Shown: positions 16,660-25,799, counted from the first letter of the stretch. The stretch: DNA of 64,000 nt from Burkholderia sp. SRS-46 (GCF_004343775.1 NZ_PTXL01000011.1:62001-126000), one strand, 5' to 3'. A program made the numbers and translations. The notes: generated by a model not told the origin, from the sequence alone.

Positions 16660-18453
16660 ATGAACGCCCCGCACAAACGCGATTTCGCGACCAACGACCG
16701 CCTGCCCAAGATCGCCCTGCTCGCCGCCTGCATCGGCGTGCTGAGCACGCTCGCGGCGTTCGTCCTGTTGAGCCTGATCCACCTGTTCACGAACCTGTTC
16801 TTCTTCCAGCAGTTCTCGTTCGCCGACCGCTCGCCCGCGGGCAACACGCTCGGCGCGTGGGTGATCGTGGTGCCGGTGATCGGCGGGTTGATCGTCGGGA
16901 TGATGGCGCGCTTCGGGTCGGAGAAGATCCGCGGTCACGGGATCCCCGAGGCGATCGAGGCGATCCTGTTCGGCAAGAGCCGCATGTCGCCGAAGGTCGC
17001 GATCCTGAAGCCGCTGTCGTCGGGCGTCGTGATCGGCAGCGGTGGCCCGTTCGGCGCCGAGGGGCCGATCATCATGACGGGCGGCGCGCTCGGCTCGCTG
17101 ATCGCGCAGTGCGTGAAGGTCACCGCCGCCGAGCGCAAGACGCTGCTCGTCGCCGGCGCTGCGGCGGGCATGACCGCCGTGTTCGGCACGCCGGTCGCCG
17201 CGGTGCTGCTCGCGGTCGAGCTGCTGCTGTTCGAATGGCGCCCGCGCAGCTTCCTGCCGGTCGCGCTCGCCTGTGCCGTCGCCGGCTTCGCGCGCGCGGT
17301 GTTCTTCGGCGTCGAGCCGCTGTTTCCGCTGACGACGGCCGCGCCGTCGCCGGTCGCACTGCTGTCTTGCGTGGTCGCGGGCCTGCTGTCGGGCGCGCTC
17401 GCCTGCGGGCTGTCGGCCGCGCTGTACCGCGTCGAGGACGCGTTCGCGAAGCTGCCCGTGCACTGGATGTGGTGGCCCGCGCTCGGCGCGATCGTGATCG
17501 GCATCGGCGGCTGGCTCGAACCGCGCGCGCTCGGCGTCGGCTACGACGTGATCGGCGACCTGCTGCATCAGCACATCGCGCTGCAGATCGCGCTCGCGCT
17601 GCTGCTGGTGAAGGCCGTGATGTGGGTGATCGCGCTCGGCTCCGGCACGTCGGGCGGCGTGCTCGCGCCGCTGCTGATGCTCGGCGCGGGGCTCGGCACC
17701 GTGCTGTCGCCGGTGCTGCCGGGCGGCGACCCGGCCCTGTGGCCGCTCGTCTGCATGGCCGCGACGCTGGGCGCGACGCTCGGCGCGCCGCTCACCGCGA
17801 TCGTGTTCGCGTTCGGCCTCACGCACGACACCAACGCGCTGCTGCCGCTGCTCGCGGCCACGCTGGTCGCGCACGGCTTCGCGACCGTCGTGATGAAGCG
17901 CTCGATCATGACCGAGAAGATCGCGCGCCGCGGCTATCACATCTATCGCGAATACGGCGTCGATCCGCTCGAGCGGCACGACGTCGCCGAAGTGATGACG
18001 CGCGTCGATTCGATCGTCACGATCGACGCGGACACCCCGCTCGCGGACGTCGACGCGACGTTCTTCGGCGCGCAGCAGACCCACCGCGCGTATCCGGTCG
18101 TGAAGGACGGCCGCCTGCTCGGCGTCGTCGATCGCGCGCTGCTCGACGCACAGCGCGCGACGCACGCGCCGGAGACGCCGGTCGCGCGCGTGCTGTCCGA
18201 TGCCGCGCCCGCGGTCGCGCTGGCGCACGAAACGTGCCGCCTCGTCGCGACCCGGCTCGCGGTGCTCGGCCTCGAGCGGCTGCCCGTCGTCGACGATGCG
18301 CAGTCGCTGCGCATGACGGGGCTCGTGTCGCGCAGCGACCTGATCAAGCCCGCGCTCCAGCATTTCGACGAGGAACACAAGCGCGAGCGTTTCCGGCCGA
18401 TCATGCCGCCCAACGTGCGTCGGGGCCTCGGCTCCACGCGCAAGACCGGCTGA
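16660..18453 (+). CDS. CLC-family chloride channel/transporter with CBS domains
   Basis: A 597-residue CLC protein. Ion-path motifs: GHGIPEAIEAIL (the usual GSGIP with His for the central Ser), GSGGPFGAEGPII (contains the gating glutamate), and GSGTSGGVLAPLL. About ten membrane helices lie between residues 18 and 420, followed by a tandem CBS pair (about 445-505, VMTRVDSIVTIDADTPL; and 510-570). CLC proteins move Cl- (or related anions) as channels or as anion/H+ exchangers; the Ser-to-His exchange at the anion site could change selectivity. The start is ATG at 16660, 20 bp after marR. The CBS pair in both this protein and the HPP protein suggests shared regulation by nucleotides. Confidence 0.92.
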   Translation: MNAPHKRDFATNDRLPKIALLAACIGVLSTLAAFVLLSLIHLFTNLFFFQQFSFADRSPAGNTLGAWVIVVPVIGGLIVGMMARFGSEKIRGHGIPEAIEAILFGKSRMSPKVAILKPLSSGVVIGSGGPFGAEGPIIMTGGALGSLIAQCVKVTAAERKTLLVAGAAAGMTAVFGTPVAAVLLAVELLLFEWRPRSFLPVALACAVAGFARAVFFGVEPLFPLTTAAPSPVALLSCVVAGLLSGALACGLSAALYRVEDAFAKLPVHWMWWPALGAIVIGIGGWLEPRALGVGYDVIGDLLHQHIALQIALALLLVKAVMWVIALGSGTSGGVLAPLLMLGAGLGTVLSPVLPGGDPALWPLVCMAATLGATLGAPLTAIVFAFGLTHDTNALLPLLAATLVAHGFATVVMKRSIMTEKIARRGYHIYREYGVDPLERHDVAEVMTRVDSIVTIDADTPLADVDATFFGAQQTHRAYPVVKDGRLLGVVDRALLDAQRATHAPETPVARVLSDAAPAVALAHETCRLVATRLAVLGLERLPVVDDAQSLRMTGLVSRSDLIKPALQHFDEEHKRERFRPIMPPNVRRGLGSTRKTG

Positions 18454-18813
18454 GTCGCACGCCGACGCGAGTTTGAACTTCCTTGACAGTTCGACGCACG
18501 AAAGTTTGACATCATGAGCCCCATGCGACGGGGCCTTCCTTCAGTCCTTCCACGATAACGAGTCGCGGCGCGGCATCCACCGGGATGCCGCACGCCGCGA
18601 CCCTTCGCACACCTCACGCTCTGGCAGCGAGACGACCGGACGACGCATGACGTCGCGCCGTGCAGCAGGCCGCGCAGCACCGGATCCCCGGTTTGGCAAG
18701 CGCGTTAACATCTTGTTTCGGAATCGCCGGAACCCGGTCTGAACGGTGGACTCTCACTTTACGCAGTTCTGCTGCGCATCCCACTCAATCAATCACGACC
18801 CGAGGGAGATAAC
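18454..18813 (+). other. Intergenic region with strong secondary structure
   Basis: 360 bp between the CLC gene and a small secreted-protein gene. It holds a short GCCCC/GGGGC stem followed by CTTCCTT (18518-18540), which may weakly terminate the CLC transcript, then the long hairpin listed separately. TTGACA occurs at 18483-18488. No open frame looks coding. The 5' part of the next transcript probably lies here. Confidence 0.45.
18563..18600 (+). other. Long stem-loop, possible structured RNA or attenuator
   Basis: TCGCGGCG-CGGCATCC, loop ACCG, GGATGCCG-CA-CGCCGCGA: two 8-bp perfect stems stacked with only a 2-nt bulge. No T-run follows, so it is not a standard rho-independent terminator. 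It could be a transcript-stabilising hairpin or part of a small RNA. Confidence 0.5.
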
Positions 18814-19158
18814 GTGAAATTCTTACCGCTCATCGCACTGACCGTCGCAATTTCCGCTCACGCGGCCGACCCGTCGCCTGCCGTGCAGAACGTGGGACAA
18901 AGCCAGAAGCCCGCTCAGGAAGTGTCGGCATGCATCGCGAAGACCTGGGCAGACAAGTCCCAGCAACAGGTCGTTTCGCAGAACGTGCTCGCGAACGGCC
19001 TCGCGACCGACGTGTACGCGCCGGGCCAGCAACCACCGAACGGCGCGGCCGCGATGGTGCGCCCGGCCGACACCGCGGCCGCGAAGACGTGGGTCGGCTT
19101 CCGTGCCGGCAGCGGCTCGGGCGCCGATGCCGCCGGCGCGATCAGCGCCTGCCTGTAA
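18814..19158 (+). CDS. Small exported protein of unknown function
   Basis: A 114-residue protein with a clear signal peptide (MKFLPLIALTVAISAHA, cleavage after AHA), thus periplasmic. The mature part has two cysteines (SACIAKTW and the C-terminal ISACL) that may pair. The segments QQVVSQNVLANGLATDVYAP and GAAAMVRPADTAA are typical of a short secreted family common in Burkholderia with no assigned role. Translation starts at GTG 18814, with GAGGGAG eight bases upstream; no ATG is available. It converges with ppnP. Confidence 0.75.
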   Translation: MKFLPLIALTVAISAHAADPSPAVQNVGQSQKPAQEVSACIAKTWADKSQQQVVSQNVLANGLATDVYAPGQQPPNGAAAMVRPADTAAAKTWVGFRAGSGSGADAAGAISACL

Positions 19159-19201
19159 CGCGTGCCACGGACGGCCTTGCGCCGTCCGCGATGCGCCAAC
19201 G

Positions 19202-19225
19202 AAAAAGCCCCGCAATTGCGGGGCT
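19202..19225 (-). terminator. Rho-independent terminator of ppnP
   Basis: AGCCCCGC-AATT-GCGGGGCT (19206-19225) is an 8-bp perfect stem; read on the minus strand it is followed by a T-run (19202-19206), 44 bp after the ppnP stop. It can also slow transcripts of the convergent gene. Confidence 0.85.
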
Positions 19226-19268
19226 CATCGTTTGCACGGCCGCTGCCGTTCGCCGCGCGCCGAACGCG

Positions 19269-19589
19269 TTACAGATAGCTGCAGACGTAGTCGAGCGTCT
19301 CGAGCACTTCGATGTCGAAGCGGCTCTTGCCCGGCACCGAGAACGACTCGCCCGCGCCGTAGGTTTGCCATTCGGCGCTGCCGTCGAGCTTCACGCGGCA
19401 CTTGCCGGCCTGCACTTCCATCAATTCGGGCGCGTCCGTGCCGAAGTTGAGCGCGCACGGCAGGATCACGCCGAGCGTCTTGCGCGTGCCGTCCGGGAAC
19501 AGCACGGTGTGCGATACGCACTTGCCGTCGAAATAGACGTTGGCGCGCTTGACGACCGACACGTTGTCGAATTGGGTTGCACTGGTCAT
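19269..19589 (-). CDS. ppnP: Pyrimidine/purine nucleoside phosphorylase
   Basis: A 106-residue single-domain cupin of the PpnP (formerly DUF1255) family, which cleaves several nucleosides with phosphate to base and ribose-1-phosphate in the cytoplasm. Family marks: FDGKCVSHTVLFPDGTRKTL, GVILPCALNFGT, and the C-terminal GESFSVPGKSRFDIEV. The length is that of E. coli PpnP (about 95) plus a short N-terminal extension. It stands alone with its own terminator. Confidence 0.92.
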   Translation of the reverse strand: MTSATQFDNVSVVKRANVYFDGKCVSHTVLFPDGTRKTLGVILPCALNFGTDAPELMEVQAGKCRVKLDGSAEWQTYGAGESFSVPGKSRFDIEVLETLDYVCSYL

Positions 19590-19762
19590 GGGTTGCCTCT
19601 GATTGCTGGATGCTGAAAGATTGGACGTTGTCGGAAACCGGCTGGCATCGCCGGCCGGCCGATATGATACCGGCTTGCCGCCATCGCGCCGAAGCTGCGC
19701 GCCATCAACACGGCATGTTCAGGATCACTGGATAATCCCGTGCAGCTGCGAATTTCCCCCGC

Positions 19763-20665
19763 TCACCGCAGCCCGTGCCGCCTCGCGGAATCGCGCAGGC
19801 AGTCGAGCAGCATCGACGCGGCGGGCGTGAGCGGGCTGTCGCGGCGCGTCACCACCTGCACGGAGACGGCCGGCAGCCGTTCGCGAATCGGCAGGATCGT
19901 GAAGCGATCGCGCGCCCAGTCGGCGTTGAGCAGTTGCTCCGGCATCGACGCGAGCAGGTCGGAACCCGTCATCAGGCTGTGCGCGAGCCCGAAGCTCGGG
20001 CACTCGACGATCCGCGCGGGCACCGGCAGCCCATGCGCGACGAAGCAGTTGAACAGCACCTGCGTCGAGCTTTCCGGCGACGGATTCATCAGCCAGTCGG
20101 CATCGACGAGATCGGCGAGCGACGTGGCCGCCGCGAGCGGATGCCCCTTGCGCGCGACGATCAGCGAGCGGCTCGAATAGAGTTCCGCGTGATCGAACTC
20201 CGCCGCGAGCAGCTCGGGCACCACCACCGCGACCGCGAAATCGAGCGAGCCGTCGTGCAGCCGCGGCAGCGCGACGCCCGGGAACCCTTCGATCAGGTTC
20301 ACCCGCGCGACCGGAAAGCGCCGCCGGAACGCGCGAAACGCATCGGGCAGGATGGTCACCGCGGCGGCCGGCGTGATGGCCGCCGCGACCGAGCCCGTCA
20401 TTTCGCCCTGTGCCTGCTCGATGTCGTCGTGCGCACGCTGCATCTCGGCGACGATCAGCCGCGCGCGCACCTGCAGCCGCTGGCCGAAGCCGGTCAGCTG
20501 CACGCCGCGCGCGGTGCGCACGACGAGCGACACGCCGAGCGCGATCTCCAGCTCCTTGACCGCCTTGGTCAGCGCCGCCGGCGACACGTTCAGGCGGCGC
20601 GCGGCCGCGCGGATGCTGCCCTCCTCCGCGACGGTGACGAACGCTTTCAACTGATGGTATTTCAT
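19763..20665 (-). CDS. LysR-family transcriptional regulator
   Basis: A 300-residue LysR regulator starting MKYHQLKAFVTVAEEGSIRA, with ARRLNVSPAALTKAVKELEI as recognition helix region and LVVRTARGVQLTGFGQRL following. The TKAVKELE and RGVQLT segments are typical of the TdcA/AbgR-like subgroup; AbgR in E. coli controls an aminobenzoyl-glutamate hydrolase and transporter, a layout very like the divergent amidohydrolase and transporter here. The intergenic region carries an inverted repeat. The ligand is probably an N-acyl or N-aroyl amino acid. Confidence 0.92.
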   Translation of the reverse strand: MKYHQLKAFVTVAEEGSIRAAARRLNVSPAALTKAVKELEIALGVSLVVRTARGVQLTGFGQRLQVRARLIVAEMQRAHDDIEQAQGEMTGSVAAAITPAAAVTILPDAFRAFRRRFPVARVNLIEGFPGVALPRLHDGSLDFAVAVVVPELLAAEFDHAELYSSRSLIVARKGHPLAAATSLADLVDADWLMNPSPESSTQVLFNCFVAHGLPVPARIVECPSFGLAHSLMTGSDLLASMPEQLLNADWARDRFTILPIRERLPAVSVQVVTRRDSPLTPAASMLLDCLRDSARRHGLR

Positions 20666-20748
20666 GGCGACGCGCGTGATACGTGGAAACCCGGATGCGC
20701 TGCCGCGTGCACGCTCTCAGGGTGTTCCCTAGCGGCAACCGGCGGTGA

Positions 20749-20778
20749 GCACCAAAGCAATTTATCAGCTTATGGTGC
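20749..20778. promoter_or_regulatory. Inverted repeat in the lysR / amidohydrolase promoter region
   Basis: GCACCA (20749-20754) and TGGTGC (20773-20778) form an inverted repeat centred in AT-rich DNA between the divergent genes, 84 bp from the lysR start and 61 bp from the amidohydrolase start. It is a candidate site for the LysR protein; the wide 18-bp spacer is looser than the usual T-N11-A box. Confidence 0.4.
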
Positions 20779-20838
20779 GCAAAAGAAATTTATATGCTGC
20801 GACGTCATATGCGCGTCAACCGCCCCACTGGAGACACC

Positions 20839-22020
20839 ATGCAGCCTGCGAACCCCGTCATCCCCGGCATCGCCGCGATCGCCCCCGACCTGATCGAGGT
20901 GCGCCGCCGGATCCACGCCCATCCGGAACTGGCGTTCGAGGAAACGCTGACGAGCGAGCTCGTCGCCGAGCTGCTCGCCGGCTGGGGCTACGAGGTCCAC
21001 CGCGGCCTCGGCAAGACGGGCGTCGTCGGCGTGCTGCGCGAAGGGCAAGGCACGCGCACGATCGGCCTGCGCGCCGACATGGACGCGCTGCCGCTCGCGG
21101 AAGCGACCGGCCTGCCGTATGCGAGTCGCCATGCGAACAAGATGCATGCCTGCGGCCACGACGGCCACACCGCGATGCTGCTGTGCGCGGCGCGCCATCT
21201 CGCGGCGACGCGTCAATTCTCCGGCACGCTGAACCTGATCTTCCAGCCCGCCGAGGAGAATTTCGGCGGCGCGAAGGCGATGATGGACGACGGCCTGTTC
21301 GACCGCTTCCCGTGCGATGCGATCTTCGCGATCCACAACATGCCGGGCCGCGCGGCCGGCGACATGGCGTTTCGCGCGGGCGCGGCGATGGCGTCCGCCG
21401 ACCGCGTGACGATCACGCTGCGCGGCGTCGGCGGCCACGGCGCGATGCCGCATTTCGCGCGCGACCCGATGTCGGCGGCGGGCAGCATCATGGTCGCGCT
21501 GCAGACGATCGTCGCGCGCGAGGTCGATGCACAGCAGGCGGCCGTGATCACGGTCGGCAGCGTCCAGGCCGGCGAGACCTTCAACATCATCCCCGAGACG
21601 GTCGTGATGAAGCTGTCGGTGCGCGCGCTGAGCGCCGACGTGCGCCAACTGCTCGCGCGCCGCATCGACGCGCTCGCGAAAGGCCAGGCCGAGAGCTTCG
21701 GCGTGACGGCCGACGTGCAGTACGACTACGGCTACCCGGTGCTCGTCAATCATCCGGAACCGACCGCGTTCGCAACCGACATCGCGCGCCGGATGCTCGG
21801 CGCGGCACGCGTCGAGGCCGACGCCGCGCCGCTGATGGGCAGCGAGGATTTCGCGTTCATGCTCGAAGCGCGCCCCGGCTGCTATGCGTTCATCGGCAAC
21901 GGCACCGGCAGCAAGGGCGGATGCATGGTGCACAACCCCGGCTACGACTTCAACGACGACATCCTCGCGATCGGCGCGAGCTACTGGGTCCGCCTCGCCG
22001 AAGCCTGGCTCGCGGCCTGA
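20839..22020 (+). CDS. M20-family amidohydrolase (hippurate hydrolase / N-acyl amino acid type)
   Basis: A 393-residue di-metal amidohydrolase that cleaves N-acyl or N-aroyl amino acids. It has the M20D motifs in order: IHAHPELAFEE, LRADMDALPL, ACGHDGHTAML (metal His/Asp), PAEENFGGA (metal and catalytic Glu), the dimerisation-domain segment GVGGHGAMPH, and the last ligand region MGSEDFAFML. ATG at 20839 with TGGAGA just before is preferred over an upstream in-frame ATG lying in the promoter region. The downstream MHS-type transporter, 41 bp away, should bring in the substrate, and the divergent LysR gene should control both. Confidence 0.9.
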   Translation: MQPANPVIPGIAAIAPDLIEVRRRIHAHPELAFEETLTSELVAELLAGWGYEVHRGLGKTGVVGVLREGQGTRTIGLRADMDALPLAEATGLPYASRHANKMHACGHDGHTAMLLCAARHLAATRQFSGTLNLIFQPAEENFGGAKAMMDDGLFDRFPCDAIFAIHNMPGRAAGDMAFRAGAAMASADRVTITLRGVGGHGAMPHFARDPMSAAGSIMVALQTIVAREVDAQQAAVITVGSVQAGETFNIIPETVVMKLSVRALSADVRQLLARRIDALAKGQAESFGVTADVQYDYGYPVLVNHPEPTAFATDIARRMLGAARVEADAAPLMGSEDFAFMLEARPGCYAFIGNGTGSKGGCMVHNPGYDFNDDILAIGASYWVRLAEAWLAA

Positions 22021-22061
22021 CGGTCCTTCACCACCCACGCTTGCGTTCATCGGGGAATCCC

Positions 22062-23375
22062 ATGGAAACGTCCGCCCTTTCCTTCGCCGGCACGCCGGCC
22101 GACGCGCGCGCCGCCGCGAAGCGGCGCCGCCTGATCGCCGCCGCCGCGGTCGGCAATGCGCTCGAGTTCTACGATTTCACGGTCTACAGCTTCTTCGCGA
22201 TCCTGATCGGCAAGCTGTTCTTTCCGGTGCATTCGTCGTTCGGCCAGCTGATGCTCGCGGTCGCCAGCTTCGGCGTCGGCTTCGTCACACGCCCGCTCGG
22301 CGGCCTCGTGATCGGCATGTATGCGGATCGCGCCGGCCGCAAGCGCGCGATGATCGCGACGCTGCTGCTCATGGCGCTCGGTACCGCGATGATCGCGGTT
22401 GCGCCGACCTACGCGCAGATCGGCCTCGCCGCGCCGCTGCTGCTCGTGCTCGCGCGCCTGCTGCAGGGGTTCGCGTCGGGCGGCGAAGTGGGCGCGTCGA
22501 CCACGCTGCTGCTCGAACAGGCACCGCAGCACCGCCGCGGCTTCTACGCGTCGTTCCAGTTCTCGAGCCAGGGGCTCGCGGCGCTCGCGGGCGCGCTCAC
22601 CGGCGTCGCGCTGACGTCGACGCTGAGCGCCGCGCAGCTCGAAAGCTGGGGCTGGCGCGTGCCGTTCGTGATCGGCACGCTGTTCGTGCCGATCGGCTAC
22701 TGGCTGCGCCACACCGTCGAGGAAGTGCCGGCCGCCACGCCCGCGCCGCGGGAGAAGGTCCCGTCGCTGCCGCTCGCCGACGTGCTGCGCCATCACGGCA
22801 AGGCCGTGTTCGCGGGGCTCGGCGTGACGATCGGCGGCACGTCGATCCACTACATCATCGTGTTCTACATGGCGATCTACGGCGTGCAGGTGCTGCACCT
22901 GCCGAGCTGGCTGTCGATGACGGCGGGCTGCGTCGCGGGCGCGATCCTGGCCATCGTGACGCCGCTCGGCGGCTACCTGTCGGACGTCCATGGGCGCAAC
23001 CGGATCGTCTGGTGGACGCGCATCGTGCTGATGCTTGCGATCTACCCGGCATTCGTCGCGCTGAACCGCTGGCCGGGCGCCACGTCGCTGCTGTCGATCA
23101 TCGCGGCGCTGTCGGTCGTGCATTCGATCAACATCGGCGCGACCGGCGCGATGCTCGGCGAACTGTTCCCGCGCGCGGTGCGGGCGACGGGCGGCGCGCT
23201 CGTGTACAGCCTCGGCGTCGCGATCTTCGGCGGCTTCGCGCAATTCTTCGTCACGTGGCTGATCGCGGCGACCGGCAATCCGAATGCGCCCGCGTGGTAT
23301 GCGATCGGCTGCGGGGTGCTGACGCTGCTGGCGTTGCGGTGCATGGACGAGAAGGCGGGGAAGGCGCTTGATTGA
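22062..23375 (+). CDS. MHS-family MFS metabolite:proton symporter
   Basis: A 437-residue inner-membrane carrier of the metabolite:H+ symporter group (ShiA, ProP, citrate and alpha-ketoglutarate carriers). Typical marks are VGNALEFYDFTVYSFFA in helix 1, TRPLGGLVIGMYADRAGRK in the helix 2-3 loop, LQGFASGGEVGASTTLLLEQ in helix 4, and the second-half loop GYLSDVHGRNRI. Twelve helices are expected. GGGGAA precedes the ATG at 22062. With the amidohydrolase upstream it most likely imports an acylated amino acid or the released acid. Confidence 0.9.
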   Translation: METSALSFAGTPADARAAAKRRRLIAAAAVGNALEFYDFTVYSFFAILIGKLFFPVHSSFGQLMLAVASFGVGFVTRPLGGLVIGMYADRAGRKRAMIATLLLMALGTAMIAVAPTYAQIGLAAPLLLVLARLLQGFASGGEVGASTTLLLEQAPQHRRGFYASFQFSSQGLAALAGALTGVALTSTLSAAQLESWGWRVPFVIGTLFVPIGYWLRHTVEEVPAATPAPREKVPSLPLADVLRHHGKAVFAGLGVTIGGTSIHYIIVFYMAIYGVQVLHLPSWLSMTAGCVAGAILAIVTPLGGYLSDVHGRNRIVWWTRIVLMLAIYPAFVALNRWPGATSLLSIIAALSVVHSINIGATGAMLGELFPRAVRATGGALVYSLGVAIFGGFAQFFVTWLIAATGNPNAPAWYAIGCGVLTLLALRCMDEKAGKALD

Positions 23376-23409
23376 TGCACTCGGTGGCCATTTCGCAACA
23401 TTCCCGCGG

Positions 23410-23940
23410 TCATTGCATCAACTCCATCCGATTACCCGTCACAACGAGCTTTACGGGGGCAGCCTTTTTCCACCGGGATTTCGGGATCACCAGTTGCCAT
23501 TCGGCATGCGCCTGATCCCGAAAGAATCCCACCACGCCGACGTATTGCGCTTCGTCCGGCATCGGCGCCGACAGCTTCACCGTTGCACCAGGCCCAAGCG
23601 TTGCTTCCATGCTGCCGAGCAGGTCCGCTTTCAATACATCCTTGTCACCGTCGAGCAACTGCGCGTAGCTGGCCGTCTCGAACGCCATCGATTGCTTCAA
23701 TTGATAAACGCGCACGACAACCGGCAATGACTGGCCCGCATCGCTTTGATTGAGTGCCGCGCGGCTTTCGATCACCAGATTCATCTGCCTGACCTTCGCT
23801 ATGAACACCGCGTGCGTCGCGTCGACAGTCGTCTCCTTGACCGACTGCCACGTGCCGCAGCCCGACAGCACCGCTGTCGCCACCGTGCATGCGATGGCGA
23901 TCCGGATCCGGTGCATCGCTGGAATCGCTTGCGCGTTCAT
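23410..23940 (-). CDS. tssJ: Type VI secretion outer-membrane lipoprotein TssJ
   Basis: A 176-residue lipoprotein: signal peptide with lipobox LSGC (Cys28), then the transthyretin-like fold of TssJ with VVVRVYQLKQSMAFETASYA, a segment found in nearly all TssJ proteins (RVYQLK...F..A....L), followed by GDKDVLKADL and VVGFFRD. It anchors the TssM periplasmic domain at the outer membrane. Its ATG overlaps the tssF stop (ATGA). It is the last gene of the island and ends 34 bp from the convergent MHS gene. The frame upstream of the ATG is open but lies within tssF. Confidence 0.9.
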   Translation of the reverse strand: MNAQAIPAMHRIRIAIACTVATAVLSGCGTWQSVKETTVDATHAVFIAKVRQMNLVIESRAALNQSDAGQSLPVVVRVYQLKQSMAFETASYAQLLDGDKDVLKADLLGSMEATLGPGATVKLSAPMPDEAQYVGVVGFFRDQAHAEWQLVIPKSRWKKAAPVKLVVTGNRMELMQ

Positions 23941-25799
23941 ATCCAACCTCCTGTCTTGACCGTGCACGGATAGCGCCGGACCGGACCGCCCACGCCCTCG
24001 TAAAGCACAAGCCGCACCGCATAATGGAAACTGGCGTAGCGGCCAACGTAACGGCTCAGCACGTCGCCAAACAGCGCAACGTCTCCGGCCCCGGTGAACT
24101 CCTTCGGTTCGATGCCGACATTGACGTTCACGATCCTGTCGATGCGCCCGCCCACCACCTCTTCTTCCTCGTCCAGCCACACATAATGGACTGCCTCGAT
24201 ACGCCGCCGGTTGTCGTCCCGCTGCGTCCAGTCATACAGCGACAGTGCGCCGCGCAGCACGTCGGCATTCATCATGTTCAGTTCCGTCGAGCCGTCTCCG
24301 TTGAAGTGCGAAATCACCCGCCACGCGTAGTCGCCGCCACGCGGCGGATACAGCGGCATCGTCGGCGCGGTCAGGTTGCGCACCCGCTCGACGCCGGTAA
24401 AGGCCGATGCAGGTTCCGTAATCGTCGATTCGCGCAGCGCCATGCGCGGCAATCGCCCGTTGTTCGCCAGTACCCTGACCATCACCTGCCCGTCCGGCAG
24501 GCTTCCCGGCTCATCCCACAATTGACCGCCCAGCGTCAGCCACATCTCGCGCCGCCCCGTCACGCCATGGCGGATCGACGTGTGGTAATGGCGGTCGGGT
24601 GACGCGTGCCCCATCATCCCGCCACGATGTCGAAACTCCTTGAACGACCGGTATTCGTGACGGACCGCATTGCGCGGGTCGGCCGCCGCAACCGACAACG
24701 CATCGTATGGCTCGACATGTTCGCCGGCGGACGCGGGAGCGCATACCCGATAGTCGCGGTCGTGGGCATTCGGTCGGATCGCCTGCGCGTCCAGTTCGAA
24801 CAGGTTGATGACCGGTGTGCAAAAGAGCCGGATGTTGCCTGCGTCGAACGTCGCGTCACCGGGGATCCGTGCCTCGATCACCATCTCGAACTCGATGCGC
24901 GTCTCGCCGGGCGGCACGCTCGCCGCGTCGAAACCGCATAGGTCGACAAAGTGAAACTTCTCGGGGAATGTGAAGTATTCGAGCAGTGTCTGTTCGCGAT
25001 CCAGTTCGGCATCGCGCCCGTCGCGGTCGACCGGCCACAGTCGCGTGCCGGGTCCGAAGCCGGCCACCTCGAAACGCATGCCGGACTGCGGTTGCAACTG
25101 GCCATCCAGCACGCTCGGCATACGCACGCCGATCGACTCGACCTGTCGCGTGAAGACTGCGTACAGCGCCGATGCAGTCGGCTGGTCACCGTGCAGATAG
25201 AGGCGAATGCGCGACAGGTCATCGAGCAGGCGCTGCTCGCGATGCAGAAGATCGAATGCAAGCCGGATCGTCGTGCGACCGTCTTCGCGCACCCGGGTGC
25301 CCGCTTCGCGCACCATGAGCGGCAGCAAGCGTATAGGCTGCGTCGTGCGATAGACGCACACAGTCCCCGCCTCGCCGACGGGCGTCGATCGTACCTGCAG
25401 CCCCGCCGGCAGCGTATTCAGCGTCCGCGCCTCACCCACGCGCGGCACGCACTCGAGAATCGCCAGCGACGGAATTGTGCGGCCTGCGTGCGGCCACAAG
25501 TGATCGATCAGCGGATCGGTCAGTTCCGGCGACGTGTCATCGAGTTTCATCCGCAGCCGGCTGGCCAGGAACGCGAATCCCTCATACGCCTGCTCGACAC
25601 TGTCGTGGCGCGCACCGGGCATGGCAAGGCCCAGCCGACGGGCGCCCTGCGGCTGAGCTTGCGCGAATTCCCGTCCCGCCTCGCGCAGGTAACGCATCTC
25701 CGCGTCGAAGTACCGCAGGAATGGATCACCGTCCTGCCCGCTACCGGTCGTCAGGCGGTTCTCGTTGTCCCCTGGGGACTTCCTTTGCTCGTCACTCAT
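23937..25799 (-). CDS. tssF: Type VI secretion baseplate protein TssF
   Basis: A 620-residue baseplate component (ImpG/VasA family). The conserved N-terminus FLRYFDAEMRYLREAGREFA is seen at residues 28-47, followed by the DPYVERLLEGFAFL-like region here reading DSVEQAYEGFAFLASRLRMK and HLWPHAGRTIPSLAILE. TssF forms the baseplate wedge with TssG and TssK, but neither is in this cluster. The start ATG overlaps the tssM stop (ATGA) and the stop overlaps tssJ, so all three are coupled. Presence of tssF without tssG is unusual for a main type VI locus. Confidence 0.9.
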   Translation of the reverse strand: MSDEQRKSPGDNENRLTTGSGQDGDPFLRYFDAEMRYLREAGREFAQAQPQGARRLGLAMPGARHDSVEQAYEGFAFLASRLRMKLDDTSPELTDPLIDHLWPHAGRTIPSLAILECVPRVGEARTLNTLPAGLQVRSTPVGEAGTVCVYRTTQPIRLLPLMVREAGTRVREDGRTTIRLAFDLLHREQRLLDDLSRIRLYLHGDQPTASALYAVFTRQVESIGVRMPSVLDGQLQPQSGMRFEVAGFGPGTRLWPVDRDGRDAELDREQTLLEYFTFPEKFHFVDLCGFDAASVPPGETRIEFEMVIEARIPGDATFDAGNIRLFCTPVINLFELDAQAIRPNAHDRDYRVCAPASAGEHVEPYDALSVAAADPRNAVRHEYRSFKEFRHRGGMMGHASPDRHYHTSIRHGVTGRREMWLTLGGQLWDEPGSLPDGQVMVRVLANNGRLPRMALRESTITEPASAFTGVERVRNLTAPTMPLYPPRGGDYAWRVISHFNGDGSTELNMMNADVLRGALSLYDWTQRDDNRRRIEAVHYVWLDEEEEVVGGRIDRIVNVNVGIEPKEFTGAGDVALFGDVLSRYVGRYASFHYAVRLVLYEGVGGPVRRYPCTVKTGGWI

